This document shows, piece by piece, positions 49,561 to 60,645 of a stretch of 64,000 nucleotides of DNA. Source of the DNA: Anaspis maculata. Taxonomy: Eukaryota > Arthropoda > Insecta > Coleoptera > Scraptiidae. The stretch's first letter is position 1; every line of letters begins with the position of its first letter. The DNA lies in assembly GCA_949128115.1 (NCBI GenBank), contig OX421965.1:59080012-59144011 (forward strand). Reading direction: 5' to 3'. The position numbers were made by a program, and so were the translations under genes. Below the pieces are notes generated by a model. It was not told where the DNA came from. It made no database searches and worked only from the letters and a program-made list of their open reading frames with translations.

Positions 49561-49992
49561 GTCCATTCGAAAGGACTCAAGTTCGGGATATACGAGGACT
49601 ACGGAAACTACACCTGTGCCGGATATCCGGGCGTCCTGGGATATCTGCGCACCGATGCGGAAACGTTCGCGTCCTGGGACGTTGACTACGTCAAACTGGA
49701 CGGCTGCTACGCCCATCCTAGCGAGATGGACCGCGGCTATCCAGAATTCGGGTATTACCTCAATCAGACAGGCAAAGCGATGATTTACTCCTGCAGCTGG
49801 CCTGTTTACCAGATCTATGCCGGCATGCAGCCGAATTTCTCGTCCATCATCGAACACTGCAACCTGTGGAGGAACTTTGACGATATCCAGGACTCGTGGG
49901 CGAGCGTCGAGAGCATCATCGACTACTACGGCAACAATCAGGACGTGATCGTGGCAAATGCCGGTCCCGGCCACTGGAACGATCCAGACATG
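49561..49992 (+). CDS. GH27 glycosidase third exon: both catalytic aspartates
   Basis: The exon spans 144 codons, phase 0 at both ends (TTTCCGCAG acceptor, GACATG|GTAAGT donor), residues 116–259. YVKLDGCY supplies the nucleophile D162 (GLA D170 in KFDGCY). LWRNFDDIQDSW supplies the acid/base D223 (GLA D231). YSCSWPVY is the specificity loop: GLA has CEWPL and NAGA has CSWPA. The Ser matches NAGA, which needs room for the N-acetyl group; the Val replaces Ala or Leu. GPGHWNDPDM is the conserved barrel motif. An alpha-N-acetylgalactosaminidase, possibly with residual galactosidase activity, is the best call. About 150–170 C-terminal residues, including the beta-sandwich domain, are missing downstream. 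Confidence 0.95.
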
Positions 49993-52377
49993 GTAAGTCT
50001 CTTTCGATTCTTCAGTTATTGAAATTTGAAACTTGTACAGTCCATTGCATAGTTTACGTGAATCTGAGTATAAGAGTTTCTGAATTATTATAATCTTGTG
50101 AAGTTGTAAAACCTGTCTGAACAAATTTTGAAAGGCAGTGATGCTCGCTTTGAACACTTTAAAAATTTTAGAAGAAAATCTTGATGTTTGAACGTAAATT
50201 GAACTAACAAACTTTTAATCAATCCATCTCCCCGGGATCTCTTGTAGTTTTTAGAAATCACAAGCCCAAACAAAGCAAATGCTACAAATCAATTTCGAAA
50301 CGCGCAACATCCTATCTGACATAAATACCTTGTAACATGCCCACGAGCATAACTGCCTTAAGTAGGAAGACAATACAAATTAACAAATGGATAAACGAAT
50401 AAACATAGATACCTACATAAAGTAGATGTAAAATAATAATAATTATATGCACTGCAATTGAAATGTTGGCCATCTGCGGACATTATAATAATCCGAAAAA
50501 ACTAGAGCGTGAAAAACTAGACTTTCAGAAAACCTACGCTAAAGAAAGGTGTTGATGGGCCACCACTGCATGGTGCAAGTATATGGAATTGATATTTGGA
50601 GTTTTGACGGAAATTTAGAATAGTAAGATGACATTTCCCATGGCGGATCTCCTGAAGTCCACCGAATTTGAGTTTAATAATTCCAAGGTCGCACGTTTTT
50701 CGACGTGAACTTTACTTGTTCTTCGCGATGACCTGATGATGTGTGTAAATGTTTTGTATTTGATGAGCAATTTTCGGCGGCGGCATGGTTGTTTGTGTCT
50801 TCACCTTCACCACCCATAAACTCAAGAATCCGCACACAGATGATACACAAATACTTGGTTTTGTATTTTATTATTTCGAAATAATTGGCGTTGTTAACAC
50901 CTGAAATCGCCCAACAAACGCGATTTTATTTTCATGCAAATGCTGCCGTAACTCTCGCGGACACTTAACACAAGAAACATGACCTCGCCTGATTTAATCA
51001 CCTCAAGATTTTAATGCTACCTCCAGCAACGGACACCGTGCGCACACATTACGTAACTGCATCAAAATTTCTCTATATACAATGTTGTTTTAGATTTCAC
51101 TTCCGATTTCTTGGGGCGCTGCTTGGATTAAAAAAAAAACAAGAAATTACAGCGATTTTATAATTATTATTGCATAGATTCCAGTTCGAAAATGAATCAT
51201 AATTCTGATCGCACAAATTATGTAATGTTATGGGCTAGAGTGGCTGCATGAGTGTAGATGGAAGGTGGAAGGCGCGAAAAAGACCTTTGGGAGTGAATTG
51301 TTGCGGCAATTTATCTTCGTTTGCGAAATTCAGGGCATTTTAAATGCACGAAGTGATGCGCACATTTATTTATTATTTCTATCACTCATACAGTGAAAGC
51401 TATGCAAAATAATGTTATGTTTGTGATGTGACAAGATAAGGAGGCATCTAAATGCGTCGGGCTCAAACTGTGCCGAAATCATTTCATAGACACGTAGAGA
51501 CGTGAAGAATATAACAAAATGCCACGAGTATTTTGTATACCAAATACTATTCTAAATACCTATCTACGTGCGGATAAAGTTCATTGTTTGTACGGGCCAA
51601 AGAACACATCCAAAGCAATTTTGCGCGCGGCTTCTTGGCCGGTTGAGCGCTTTTAATAATACTAAATAAAACACTTTCACAAGAAGTGTTGCACTCTGTG
51701 TGTCAATGTCAAACAGAACACTCACGGCAGGCGGCGAAGAACTGGCGTAACTAAATTGTTAACAAGATTAATGCGGTTCTATTGTTTTGAAGAACAGTAG
51801 CACCCGCAGAGAATAACATTTGCGACAGATTTCGCGGGTCATTGTGGTGGAGGCGCCTGGCTCAAATTGCTTGCCTAATCGTGCGTTGAAGTCTCATTTT
51901 GCAACACCGAGAGCTCGAAAAGTAAAAGAATCACTCGGATTAGTTTGCATCTGATAGTTGGCTCATTGCAACTCTGCTGGAATTGCTCGTAAGAACGGCG
52001 ATAAATAACGCTTTACAAGTGGTAAACATTCGGTCGTATAATGGGCCATTATTACTGGCGGCTTTAAGTAATGGCAGTTTGGTAAATTAGCAATAGGATT
52101 TCAATGGTCTGCGGCATTTAGTAACATTTGTTAACAATTAAGTAATTACTCATTTAAAGGTTTTTTCAGAGCACAATGGTAATTGTTGCGAAACGTCTGT
52201 GGGAATTTAAATTGGGAGAATAATGTATAGCAGCAAAAACTCACACAATTCAGATAATAACAGACGGATTATATAACTTCAGTAGGTATGTCTGATGCAG
52301 TTAGTACATAGTTGTCCCAGACATTGTGATATACAATGGTCAATTACAACGTTAAAAGCTGATTCGCACTCGAGATA
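49993..52377. other. GH27 intron 3, no features recognised
   Basis: After donor GTAAGT no further GH27 exon is found; the expected GNFGLS-like continuation was not seen in any frame through 64000. The 50500–52340 stretch appears single-copy within the window and contains no named repeat or gene. It might be host intronic or regulatory DNA. Confidence 0.5.
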
Positions 52378-55300
52378 CACCAGGACAGTATAGTGCTAGC
52401 GGTACGCAAAAAAAAGTGGCATTTGATGATACAAGTAAGCCACTTCGCGTATTTGTTGTCTAAACCCATTAGAAAAATTTGACCCGCAGTTCCTAAAAAT
52501 TCATCCCTTAGGACCCGAGATTTGGGGAGGGGGAGGGAATACTTCAAAAAAATACCAAACTTTTTCATCCAAACCTGCTGATGCGTGTTTGGTGTCAAAA
52601 CTATATAAGTTAGACCTTCTCGATACAATGACAATGTCAAAACTCTCGTGCGGTCACCGGAAGTCGAGTCAAGTCGTCATCTTAGAAAATTAGAGCTGAA
52701 GGTCAAAATTACAAAGTGAGCGTCAATTACCCATATGTTGGGTATCGATTCTTAGGTTTTCGGGGTCGCTGAAGACGTATGAAATGAAACAAAAACCATT
52801 GGGTACACCGTTCGCCTATATGGTCTACCCATGGGCCCAGAAGTCTGGCAAGCGAGAAAAATCCTACAAATTTTCGAAAATAGAAGTGGAATAATAATGT
52901 GAAATAGCTCCAGTCTGTACTTGGTGGTGATGCTGTATCAGCTGTTCTATGTGAGATTCATGATGTTCACCTGTGAGCTGTCAAAAATCCAAAATGGCGT
53001 CCATTTAAAACACTCACGGGAATAATTCATCGTGACTTTCTTTAGAAAGCTCCTACGTGTCACTAGCTAAGCACATGTTGTTCATCAGTGAACAACGACC
53101 AAGAAAGGTCCTTACATTATTGGTGGTATCTTGCATCGTTTAAAAGATATCCGCCACGAAACTGTTTCGGGACCGTTTTTGGACAATAGATTGAATACTT
53201 GAATAGGAGGAAAAACTTTGCATGTAGAATTGAAATAACCGACCTAGAGATATTTATTTTGTTATATGTAGTCATGTTTTAAAGTTAAGATTGCGTGATC
53301 TGTCATTCCTGGTCTATGTATGGAGGGTCATAAATCCAAGATGTCCGCCTCTGTGAGTTTAAAAATTTCATACCAACTTTATTGTTGGATTTCGATAAAT
53401 AATAATTATCTACCGCACCTGTACATTACTTATATATTTCTAAAGAGTTCCTCACATTTTTATTTCTTCAATAATTTGAGAGATATACCAACTATCTACC
53501 TACCTATCCAAAGTGAAAATGTAGGTACTTACGTGAAATTTTAATTGAAAAATGACACCTACATGATAGAAACTAATTAAAAAATCTTTCGCTCTGCCAC
53601 CGTTTTATTCAATAATGTTGCACTGTTGCAGAAAACAGGAGGAAATAGAGTGGCGGAAAAAAGATCCAATTACAAAAAATCTGAGAAAATATCTAATGCG
53701 TTTGATCCAAAATGCGAAATATTTAAAATAAAAAAGGGTTACAGTACCTAAGATTTAAATCTAGTATGTTTAATATACAGTAGGTCCAAAATATAAATAC
53801 AAACCACCGAAAATAGAAAGGGTCACAAGTTTCCTCCTTCTTTTCAGGTCCACTGGATCAGGAAATGCTTCTTGACTTGAGTTTCCTCCATTTGTGCTAA
53901 GTCCACCAGATAAGAAGCTGCTTTTTGACTCGAGTTTACTTTTTTTGTTCAAACTTACTAAGCAAGACTTAGTCGACGACTTTAGAGTCTAGACATATCT
54001 AGAGGGTCTGAAAAGATGAAGAAAACCTAAATCATTGAGCAATTTTTATCTGGTGGGTCTGGATAGGAGGAATCTGAGTCAAAAACCAACTCCTTTTGAT
54101 AGGTTTGGGGAGAAGGCAACTTGAGTCAAAAGCCAGCTCCTCAACTGGTGAATCAAAAAAAAGCAACTTTCTCATTGGTGGATTTGAAGAAAAGGGAGTA
54201 CCTAAACTCAAAACCATTTATATTTTTGAAATTTTCTACATTGTACGAATTGTGCTATAGATCTTTCGAATTTCAGGTCTTTTGTACTGTCGATTTTTGT
54301 ACTTTGAATCTTTTGTACTCAATTTAGATATTTTGCGTTTTGGATCTCTTGTATTTTTGATATTTTGCACTTTGGATCAAATGCATCAACCTATCGTTTG
54401 TAGACCTTCCATGTTTGAGTTTTTCCGCCCCCCTCCGCTTTTGGACACAGTTAGCATGAAATTTTCTGAATAACCCTACAGCGGCGGACATCTTGGATTT
54501 ATGACCCTCCATATACCAGGAATGACAGATCACGCAATCTAAACCATAAAACATGACTACATGAAACAAAGCAAATATCTTTAGTTCGGTTATTTCAATT
54601 CTACATGCAAAGTTTTTCCTCCTATTCAAGTATTCAATATATTGTCCAAAAACGGTTCCGAAACAGTTTCGCGGCGGATATCTTTTAAACGATGCAAGAT
54701 ACCACCAATAGTGTGAGGACCTTTCTTAGTCGTTGTTCACTGATGAACAACATGTGCTTAGCTAGTGACACGTAGGAGCTTTCTTAAGAAAATCACGATA
54801 AATTATTCCCCTGAGTGTTTTAAATGGGCGCCATTTTGGATTTTTGACAGCTCACAGGTGAACATCATGAGTCTCACATAGAACAGCTAATACAGCATCA
54901 TCACCAAGTACAGACTGGAGCTATTTCACATTATTATTTCACTTCTATTTCCGAAAATTTGAAGGATTCTTCTCGCTTGCCTGACTTCTGGGCCCATGGG
55001 TAGACCATATGGGCGAACGGTGTACCTAATCGTTTTTGTTTCATTTCATACGTCTTCAGCGACCCCGAAACTCTAAGAATCGATACCCAACATATGGGTA
55101 ATTGACGCTTACTTTGTAATTTTGACCTTCAGCTCTAATTTTCAAAGATGACGATTTAACTCGACTTCCGGTGACCGCACAAAAGTTTTGACATTGTCAT
55201 TGTATCGAGGAGGTCTGAGTTATATAGTTTTGACACAAAACACGCCTCAGCAGATTTGGATGAAAAAGTTTGGTATTTTTTTATAGTATTCCCTCCCCCT

Positions 55301-55433
55301 CCCCAAATCTCGGGTCCTAAGGGATGAATTTTCAGGAACTGCGGGTCAAATTTTTCTAATGGGTGTAGACAACAAATATGCAAAGTGGCTTGCTTGTATC
55401 ATCAAATGCCACTTTTTTTTGATAATCCTGGTG
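52378..55433. mobile_element. 3.06-kb palindromic TA-flanked foldback element
   Basis: The left arm (52378 to about 53385) and right arm (about 54450 to 55433) are inverted copies. Examples: AAAAAAAAGTGGCATTTGAT against its complement near 55401–55420, GACCCGCAGTTCC, CCCATGGGCCCAGAAGTC, and GATTGCGTGATCTGTCATTC. The ends CACCAGGA and TCCTGGTG are bracketed by TA (52376–52377, 55434–55435). The left terminus carries about 20 extra bases. The spacer of about 1.06 kb holds degenerate tandem repeats. No transposase is seen. Mismatches between the arms show they are not identical. Confidence 0.85.
53830..54385. repeat. Degenerate tandem repeats in the palindrome spacer
   Basis: GAGTCAAAAA(C/G)C(A/C)(A/G)CT and TGACT(T/C)GAGTTT words recur in both orientations through 53870–54215. 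From 54275 to 54385, a word of about 20 bases containing TTTTGTAC, TTTGGATC or TTTGAATC repeats about five times. This produces short low-complexity frames that I do not accept as genes. Confidence 0.5.
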
Positions 55434-56239
55434 TACCGCTTGCACTAGTAGGTATACCTACAGGTAGGATCAAGATCAAACTAAAATAAAGCTCGAGCTG
55501 CACATTTAAGTCAAAATGAGTGGGTATACAATTCATAATTAGAGCAAAATAATGAACTACCGTATCAAAGGAAAAGGCAGATAATAGTACAGGAAAAATA
55601 GTAGAAAAATCAGCAAAACCTCGGAATAAATATGGACGTCCTGAAAATTTGATATTCTGTTCAGAATTGAATGCTCTACTACATATTCAAAATCGCCAAA
55701 AATCGCACCTGGAGGTTTTGAGTTATTGGAGGGGGGGTAAAAAATTGCAACCTTAAATGGAGGGGATGAAACCTGTCAATCCACTGGATGCAAATACATC
55801 GTAGTTCGACGAATTATATCCCGTTTACATCATTTCGGTGCAAAAAGTGTCGATAATTGTCGAAGGGGGCTCGTGGGGATGCGAGGCTCGGCTAGGGGTT
55901 TCTTTTTTCTTCCTATGCCATATTGAACCGATCACGACAAAATTGGCATCTTTTCCGACTAAATTCAATCTCCTAAACTCGAATCCATTGTGTAAATTTG
56001 GATGAAAACAAGTTTGAACAAGTTAACTTGAGAAAACTTGTTTTTTCTTTGACAAATTTGACGATTTTTTTTTTACTGTTGAAGGTGTTCACTTTTGGAA
56101 AATTTTCAGAGGCCATTAAATTGAAGTGTATTCTTCAGGAAAATCGTCCACTCGATGTATGATTTTGTTTCTCGAGTTGAAAAAATCGATTTGAACCTGA
56201 GCCAGCGCGGCGCGTCGTTTACTACTGACCAGAAAACTA

Positions 56240-56588
56240 CAGCATGCACCTTTAAATGAAAATAGCTCAAATTATTGAAAAAATAACAACTGATCTTTGA
56301 GAATTCGAGGATCTGTGCAGAATTGAATTCCCTGTAACATAAACAAAATTGCCATGAATCGCACTGCGGGGTTCTGAGTTATTTGAGGAGAGAGGCAACA
56401 GTTCATAGAGTATGAATCTTTCCAAAATGTTATCCTCCTCCTCGAATAACTCAAAATCCTGCAGTGCGATTCATGGCGATTATGTTTATGCTATAGAGAA
56501 TTCAGTTCTGCACAAATCCTAGAATTTTCAAACATTTGTCGTTATTTTTTCAATAGTTTCAGCTACTTTCATTTTAAGGTGCATGTTG
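56240..56588. mobile_element. 349-bp TA-flanked foldback element
   Basis: CAGCATGCACCTTTAAATGA at the left pairs with TCATTTTAAGGTGCATGTTG at the right, and pairing continues through TTATTGAAAAAATAAC, CAGAATTGAATTC, CCATGAATCGCACTGC and GAGTTATTTGAGGAG to a loop near 56395–56440. TA flanks both ends (56238–56239, 56589–56590). Non-coding. Confidence 0.75.
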
Positions 56589-56902
56589 TAGTGTTGTATT
56601 ACTTTGCTTCAAAATTCACAACAGTGTTGCAAATTCACTTTTGACTGATAAAATCTCCGAATGTCATACGGTATCAACCGCTTGTCATTCTTCAAGCGTT
56701 CTTTGGAATTTGAATCGATACGAATGAAACGATTGATGGCTGACCTATGGATTTACTTCAGGTATAGGTACCTACTTTTAGAGACAATAACTTGAACTTG
56801 GAACATTGCGAACTTTGGAGACTTGCGGAGATATGAGATGAACAAGCTTCCTAGTTTCTTTTCCTGCATCATGCTATCCCGTTTGGAACAGATCTTCATC
56901 TC

Positions 56903-57063
56903 ATAGGCCAGGCGGTATGTCGGTAAAATCACTACAATCTGGAAAAAACTCCGACCAAAGCTTTTATGGTGTCAAACTCTTCGTAAGGTCAGTAGTTATC
57001 TACCACTGAGTTTCCGCCCAAAAACGAGTTGTGCTGATTCCTCCACATCTGCGCGAAGGTAAA
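56903..57063 (+). repeat. Inverted-repeat arm beside the BEL/Pao LTR
   Basis: ATAGGCCAGGCGGTA … CCGACCAAAGCTTTTATGGT … CTACCACTGAGTTTCCGCCC … GGTAAA is repeated in reverse complement at 61098–61247. At the partner the sequence continues past GGTAAA into AGATGTCTTG, whereas here GGTAAA is followed by the LTR terminus TGTGGGG. Confidence 0.8.
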
Positions 57064-57316
57064 TGTGGGGTTTCACCCACGGGGGGTTAATCAAACTCTT
57101 CGATTGGTATAGTAACAACTGAATAACAATTTATTAGCAGAAGGGCACATCTTGCCTGGTGAGTGGTTATCTTTCGTCTGCGGTGCACAGCACACACAAA
57201 ACATTGCGAATACAGTAAGATCCCGTGAGGGGTTCGCCCAAACTACCTGGAAGGGCAGTGGGGGTGCTCAGCTCATATTATACAATCTACTTAGATAAGG
57301 ACATATGCACTTAACA
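57064..57316 (-). mobile_element. BEL/Pao 3' LTR
   Basis: On the minus strand the 253-bp block begins TGTTAAGTGCATATGTCC just after the purine-rich AAAGGTGGGAGCA and ends GGGTGAAACCCCACA. TG…CA ends, the polypurine tract, and a position 3' of pol fit a 3' LTR. The outer boundary is confirmed by the paralogous repeat at 61098–61247, which is uninterrupted at the matching point. An AATAAA (minus strand, in CTAATAAATTG) could be its poly(A) signal. No second LTR was found. Confidence 0.75.
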
Positions 57317-57644
57317 TGCTCCCACCTTTGACGGAATGTCAATATTGAACTTAAAATACTTATGTAGGTATAAATAACACTTCGGTAATCAATTATTGTA
57401 AATGCAACAGAGTATATCTTAGTATTATTTAGAAACAGGGAAAAATATCAAAAGTAGTAATAAATCAAACAGTTACAGTGATATGGTAATTAAATGAACA
57501 AGAATAAAGGTAATCATATCAAAAATATAATAAACGAAAATATTTGTGAATCTTCAGTTTAGAAAAGCGCGGATTAAGTTTTACACTTTAGCACTTTGAT
57601 ACTTTGTCAGTCCTTTGTCACCACTTGATCACGGCAGCACTCAA
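57317..57644. mobile_element. BEL/Pao region between pol and LTR
   Basis: This AT-rich, non-coding stretch lies between the pol stop codon and the polypurine tract (GGTGGGAG on the minus strand at about 57318–57330). No env-like frame is present. Confidence 0.6.
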
Positions 57645-59909
57645 TTAGTCCCTTGATTCTTCGATGGGAAGCACGCAAATCTTGCGGGTACTTCTTTTGA
57701 TGGCACCGCCGCTGGCTGTTTGAATTGTAGCCACGCGAGCGACTTTATCGGCGCCCAAATGTAGGGTGACAACACGGCCCAATTTCCACATCAATGGAGG
57801 AATGCCATCTTCGGCAATCAGCACCATGGCCCCTGGACGAACTTGGTCCGCTGGAGAATTACGCCACTTAGCGCGCGTCTGCATTTGTGAAAGGACTTCA
57901 CGGTGCCAGCGGCGCCAGAAATGCTGCCTCAGCTGCTCGATCCGTTGCCAGCGGTCCAAACGATTCTCAGGAATCTCCAGGTGGTCAGGCTCGACTGATG
58001 CAGTGAGGGACTCAAATACGAGGAAGTGGCCGGGTGTGAGAACTTGGAAATCGTGGGCGTCATCGGACAATGGAGTTAGAGGACGGGAATTAAGGATGCT
58101 CTCTATACGACACAGCAAGGTACTCATCTCCTCAAAAGTCAGCTGTGAGTTCCCTAAAACCCTCTTAATGTGAATCTTGACTGCTCTAATCAAACGTTCC
58201 CATAAACCGCCAAAATTCGGGGAACGGGGCGGAATGAACTTGAATTCCGTCTTCTCAAAATGATGTTGAAATTCTTCGCGAAATTTCGAATTTTTAACAA
58301 TACTGGCGGCTTCTCTGAGATCTTTGTCGCCTCGTGCAAAATTCGTGGCATTATCGCAGAAAATTTTCGCGACGTTTCCTCTTCGGGAAATGAATCTACG
58401 AAACGCGTTCAAAAAGGAAGCCGAAGAAAGGTCGCCAACTAATTCTAAATGAACGGCCTTTGTTGCCATGCATACGAACAATGCCCCGTACGCTTTCACC
58501 AGTTTGGCAGAGCGGTAGCTACCCTGTTTAACGAACAAAGGGCCGAGGTAATCGAGGCCCGTGTTCGCAAAAGCTCTACCTGCGGGTTGGATCCTCGCTT
58601 TGGGTAGATCGCCCATTTTGGGGTTTTTTGTTCGAGGTGTTACTCGAAAACACCTCACGCAATTGCGTGTTATTTTCCTTACGGAACTTCTACCTGAAAG
58701 CGGCCAGTATTTTGCTCTCAATGAAGATAGAGTTGATTGTGCCCCAGCGTGCAAATTTGACACGTGTTCCTTTCGGATTAAAAGTTCCGTTACATGATGT
58801 TTCGGAAGTATTATCGGGAATTTTCTATCGTACGATATATCAGCGTGCCTGATTCTACCGCCAACTCTCAAGATTCCGTCATCTCCTATGAACGGATCTA
58901 AGGAAGTCAATTTGCTTCCTCTGGCTAAATTGCGAGCTTGGTTCAAATTAGCAAGGTCTGAATGGAATTCGCGATTTTGAATGTGTTTTATTATGCGATC
59001 ATGGGCATTTCTCAGTTCTTTGACGGTCAAGTGTCCCACAATTCTGGAATCGGACTTAGTTCTTGCGTTGTTTATGAACCTCAAACAATGTGCGATTACA
59101 CGTTGCAGTTTATCAAAGGAAGAGAATCTCTCTAAAACTTCAAATGTTGGAGGGACCGTCACGGCAAGAACTGTCTTGCGTTTTTCCGCGAGTTCCTCAG
59201 GTACATCGCGGCAACTCATTTGAGTTAGCGGGGTGGAATTCCATTCTTCCGTGTTCTTTGAAAGCCACTTTGGCCCATTGAACCAGAGCGCGTTTCCATC
59301 TAATTGATGGGCTTCTAAACCGCGGCTCACATAATCGGCCGGGTTTTCACGGGTGTTTACGTGATGCCATTGATCTTTATTCGTGTTTCTTTGGATCTCG
59401 CCGACACGATTTGACACATATGTTTGCCAAACGTTGGCTGGCGATGCAATCCAATGCAAAACAATGGTGGAATCAGAAAACAAGTACCGGTTCGCTATCG
59501 GGATTCTCAAGGAGTTCTGCACTGTCAGCATTAGCTGTACAGATAAAAGAGCACCGCATAGCTCTAATCGCGGTAAGGAAATTACCCTTACTGGAGCGAC
59601 TCGTGATTTTGATGACAATAATCTGGACTGGAAATTTCCGAGGGAATCACTTGCTCTGAGATAAATGCAAGCGCCAAAGGCCTTTATGGAAGCATCCGCA
59701 AAGGAACAAATATCAATCGCAATCGGATTTGATATCACAGCGTGACGTGGTATATAAAGATCATTCAAACAATGCAAACTTTCTGCAAATTGCTTCCAGG
59801 AATCTCGTATACCTGCCGAAACCTCGTCATCCCAGCCCAAATTCTTATCAGCCCATAAAAGTTGCATCAATAGCTTGGCCTTGAGTACAACGGGTGCTAT
59901 CAGACCCAT
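57645..59909 (-). pseudogene. pol: BEL/Pao pol, RNase H to integrase C-terminus
   Basis: This 754-codon open stretch belongs to a retrotransposon polyprotein. From its first Met: an RNase H-like region (residues about 65–200, with PRLELCGALL, LFSDSTIVLHWI and NTRENPADYVSRG), a zinc-binding HHCC region (H382, H387, C417, C420), the integrase core with D453 (TGLDYLGPLF), D519 (IFCDNATNF) and E571 (NFGGLWERL), and a C-terminal DUF5641-like domain (about 655–750, WRRWHREVLSQMQTR … GAMVLIAEDG). This order and these motifs are characteristic of BEL/Pao elements. The frame is open upstream of this Met as far as an in-frame TAG at 60015–60017, beyond which RT sequence continues in the same frame. The element is dead because the RT is cut and the 5' half is missing. 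Confidence 0.93.
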
Positions 59910-60014
59910 CGGGTCATATAAAGCGGCAATGCGACTGAGAATTTTTCTCTTTGTTATTGAACCGGAAGTGTCTATCGGGGTTGTCTTGAATAATAAACTG
60001 TCAGAGTTTCGGTC

Positions 60015-60309
60015 CTAAAACACACCTAGTGTTTTGGATATGCCGCCTTTGTTCAAATTTACAACGCTAGCACCAACATCGTCTGGTGCGGCATTTGCCA
60101 AAAGGACTGGGTGATTAGAAGACCACTTGGCCAGTTCAAAACCTCCTTGGGCAAATATTTCTTTTATTGCATTTTGCAAATTTACAGCTTCCTGTAAATT
60201 ACTACTGGCGACGATTATATCGTCCACGTAGGCGTCTCTTTGTATTACAAGACTGGCGTCGGGATACTTATCCTCAACGTCTCGGGCCAATTGTTGAATG
60301 CATCTAATT
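60015..60309 (-). pseudogene. pol: BEL/Pao reverse transcriptase fragment with stop codon
   Basis: On the minus strand this reads RCIQQLARDVEDKY … QRDAYVDDIIVASSNLQEAV … GGFELAKWSSN … ISKTLGVF and then TAG at 60015–60017. YVDD is the reverse transcriptase catalytic box; RDAYVDD and FELAKWSSN are BEL/Pao-like. The stop is in the same frame as the downstream RNase H–integrase region, 108 bases before its first Met, so one nonsense change separates them. The N-terminal RT fingers, protease and gag are absent. Recognisable sequence ends near 60309 at a hairpin element. Confidence 0.88.
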
Positions 60310-60645
60310 GAAAGTCTAAAAAAACTATTTTCTTTTCGAGAGGTCCTGTTTCACCCGTGTGCGGCCGTGCCTACTTGACATAGACCGGACTGATTACATG
60401 TACTCTTGTACTCTTTTCTTGGAAATGTACTCTTTTCCAGCTTTAAAACGCGACCATTATTATTGAGACTTTGTACATTGACTTATGAATAAATCATACA
60501 TTATTTCATCATTAATGGTCGTGTTTCAAAGCTGGAAGAGAGTACATTTCCAAGCTTGTGTAATCAGTCCGGTCTATGTCAAGTAGGCATGGCCGCACGC
60601 GGGTAAAATAGAACCGCTCGAAAGAAATCAGTTTCCTACACTCCC
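60310..60645. mobile_element. Long-arm hairpin element interrupting the BEL/Pao relic
   Basis: The left arm (TTTTCGAGAGGTCCTGTTTC, ACCCGTGTGCGGCCGTGCC, TACTTGACATAGACCGGACT, then GGAAATGTACTC and AGCTTTAAAACGCGACCATTA) pairs with the right arm in reverse. Each arm is about 140–160 bp. The loop near 60468–60505 contains TTATGAATAAATCATA. The extreme ends are uncertain; weaker pairing of GAAAGTCTA with TACACTCCC suggests 60310–60645. No target duplication was found, and BEL sequence does not obviously resume on the far side. Confidence 0.7.

Larger units (their letters stand above)
55434..57063. other. Non-coding DNA with a foldback and a partial relative
   Basis: No gene is recognised. Sequence at about 55650–55735 (CAGAATTGAATGCTCTAC … AAATCGCCAAAAATCGCACC … GTTTTGAGTTATT) is a diverged single-arm relative of the foldback at 56240–56588. 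At 56903–57063 lies one arm of an inverted repeat whose partner is at 61098–61247, and the BEL/Pao LTR abuts it directly. Confidence 0.55.

Noticed and set aside
49549..50157. 202-codon minus-strand frame
   Set aside because: Antisense shadow of GH27 exon 3, where the sense strand carries unmistakable catalytic motifs.
57766..59664. Several + strand frames of 60–135 codons
   Set aside because: All lie opposite the BEL/Pao pol region and show no independent motif.
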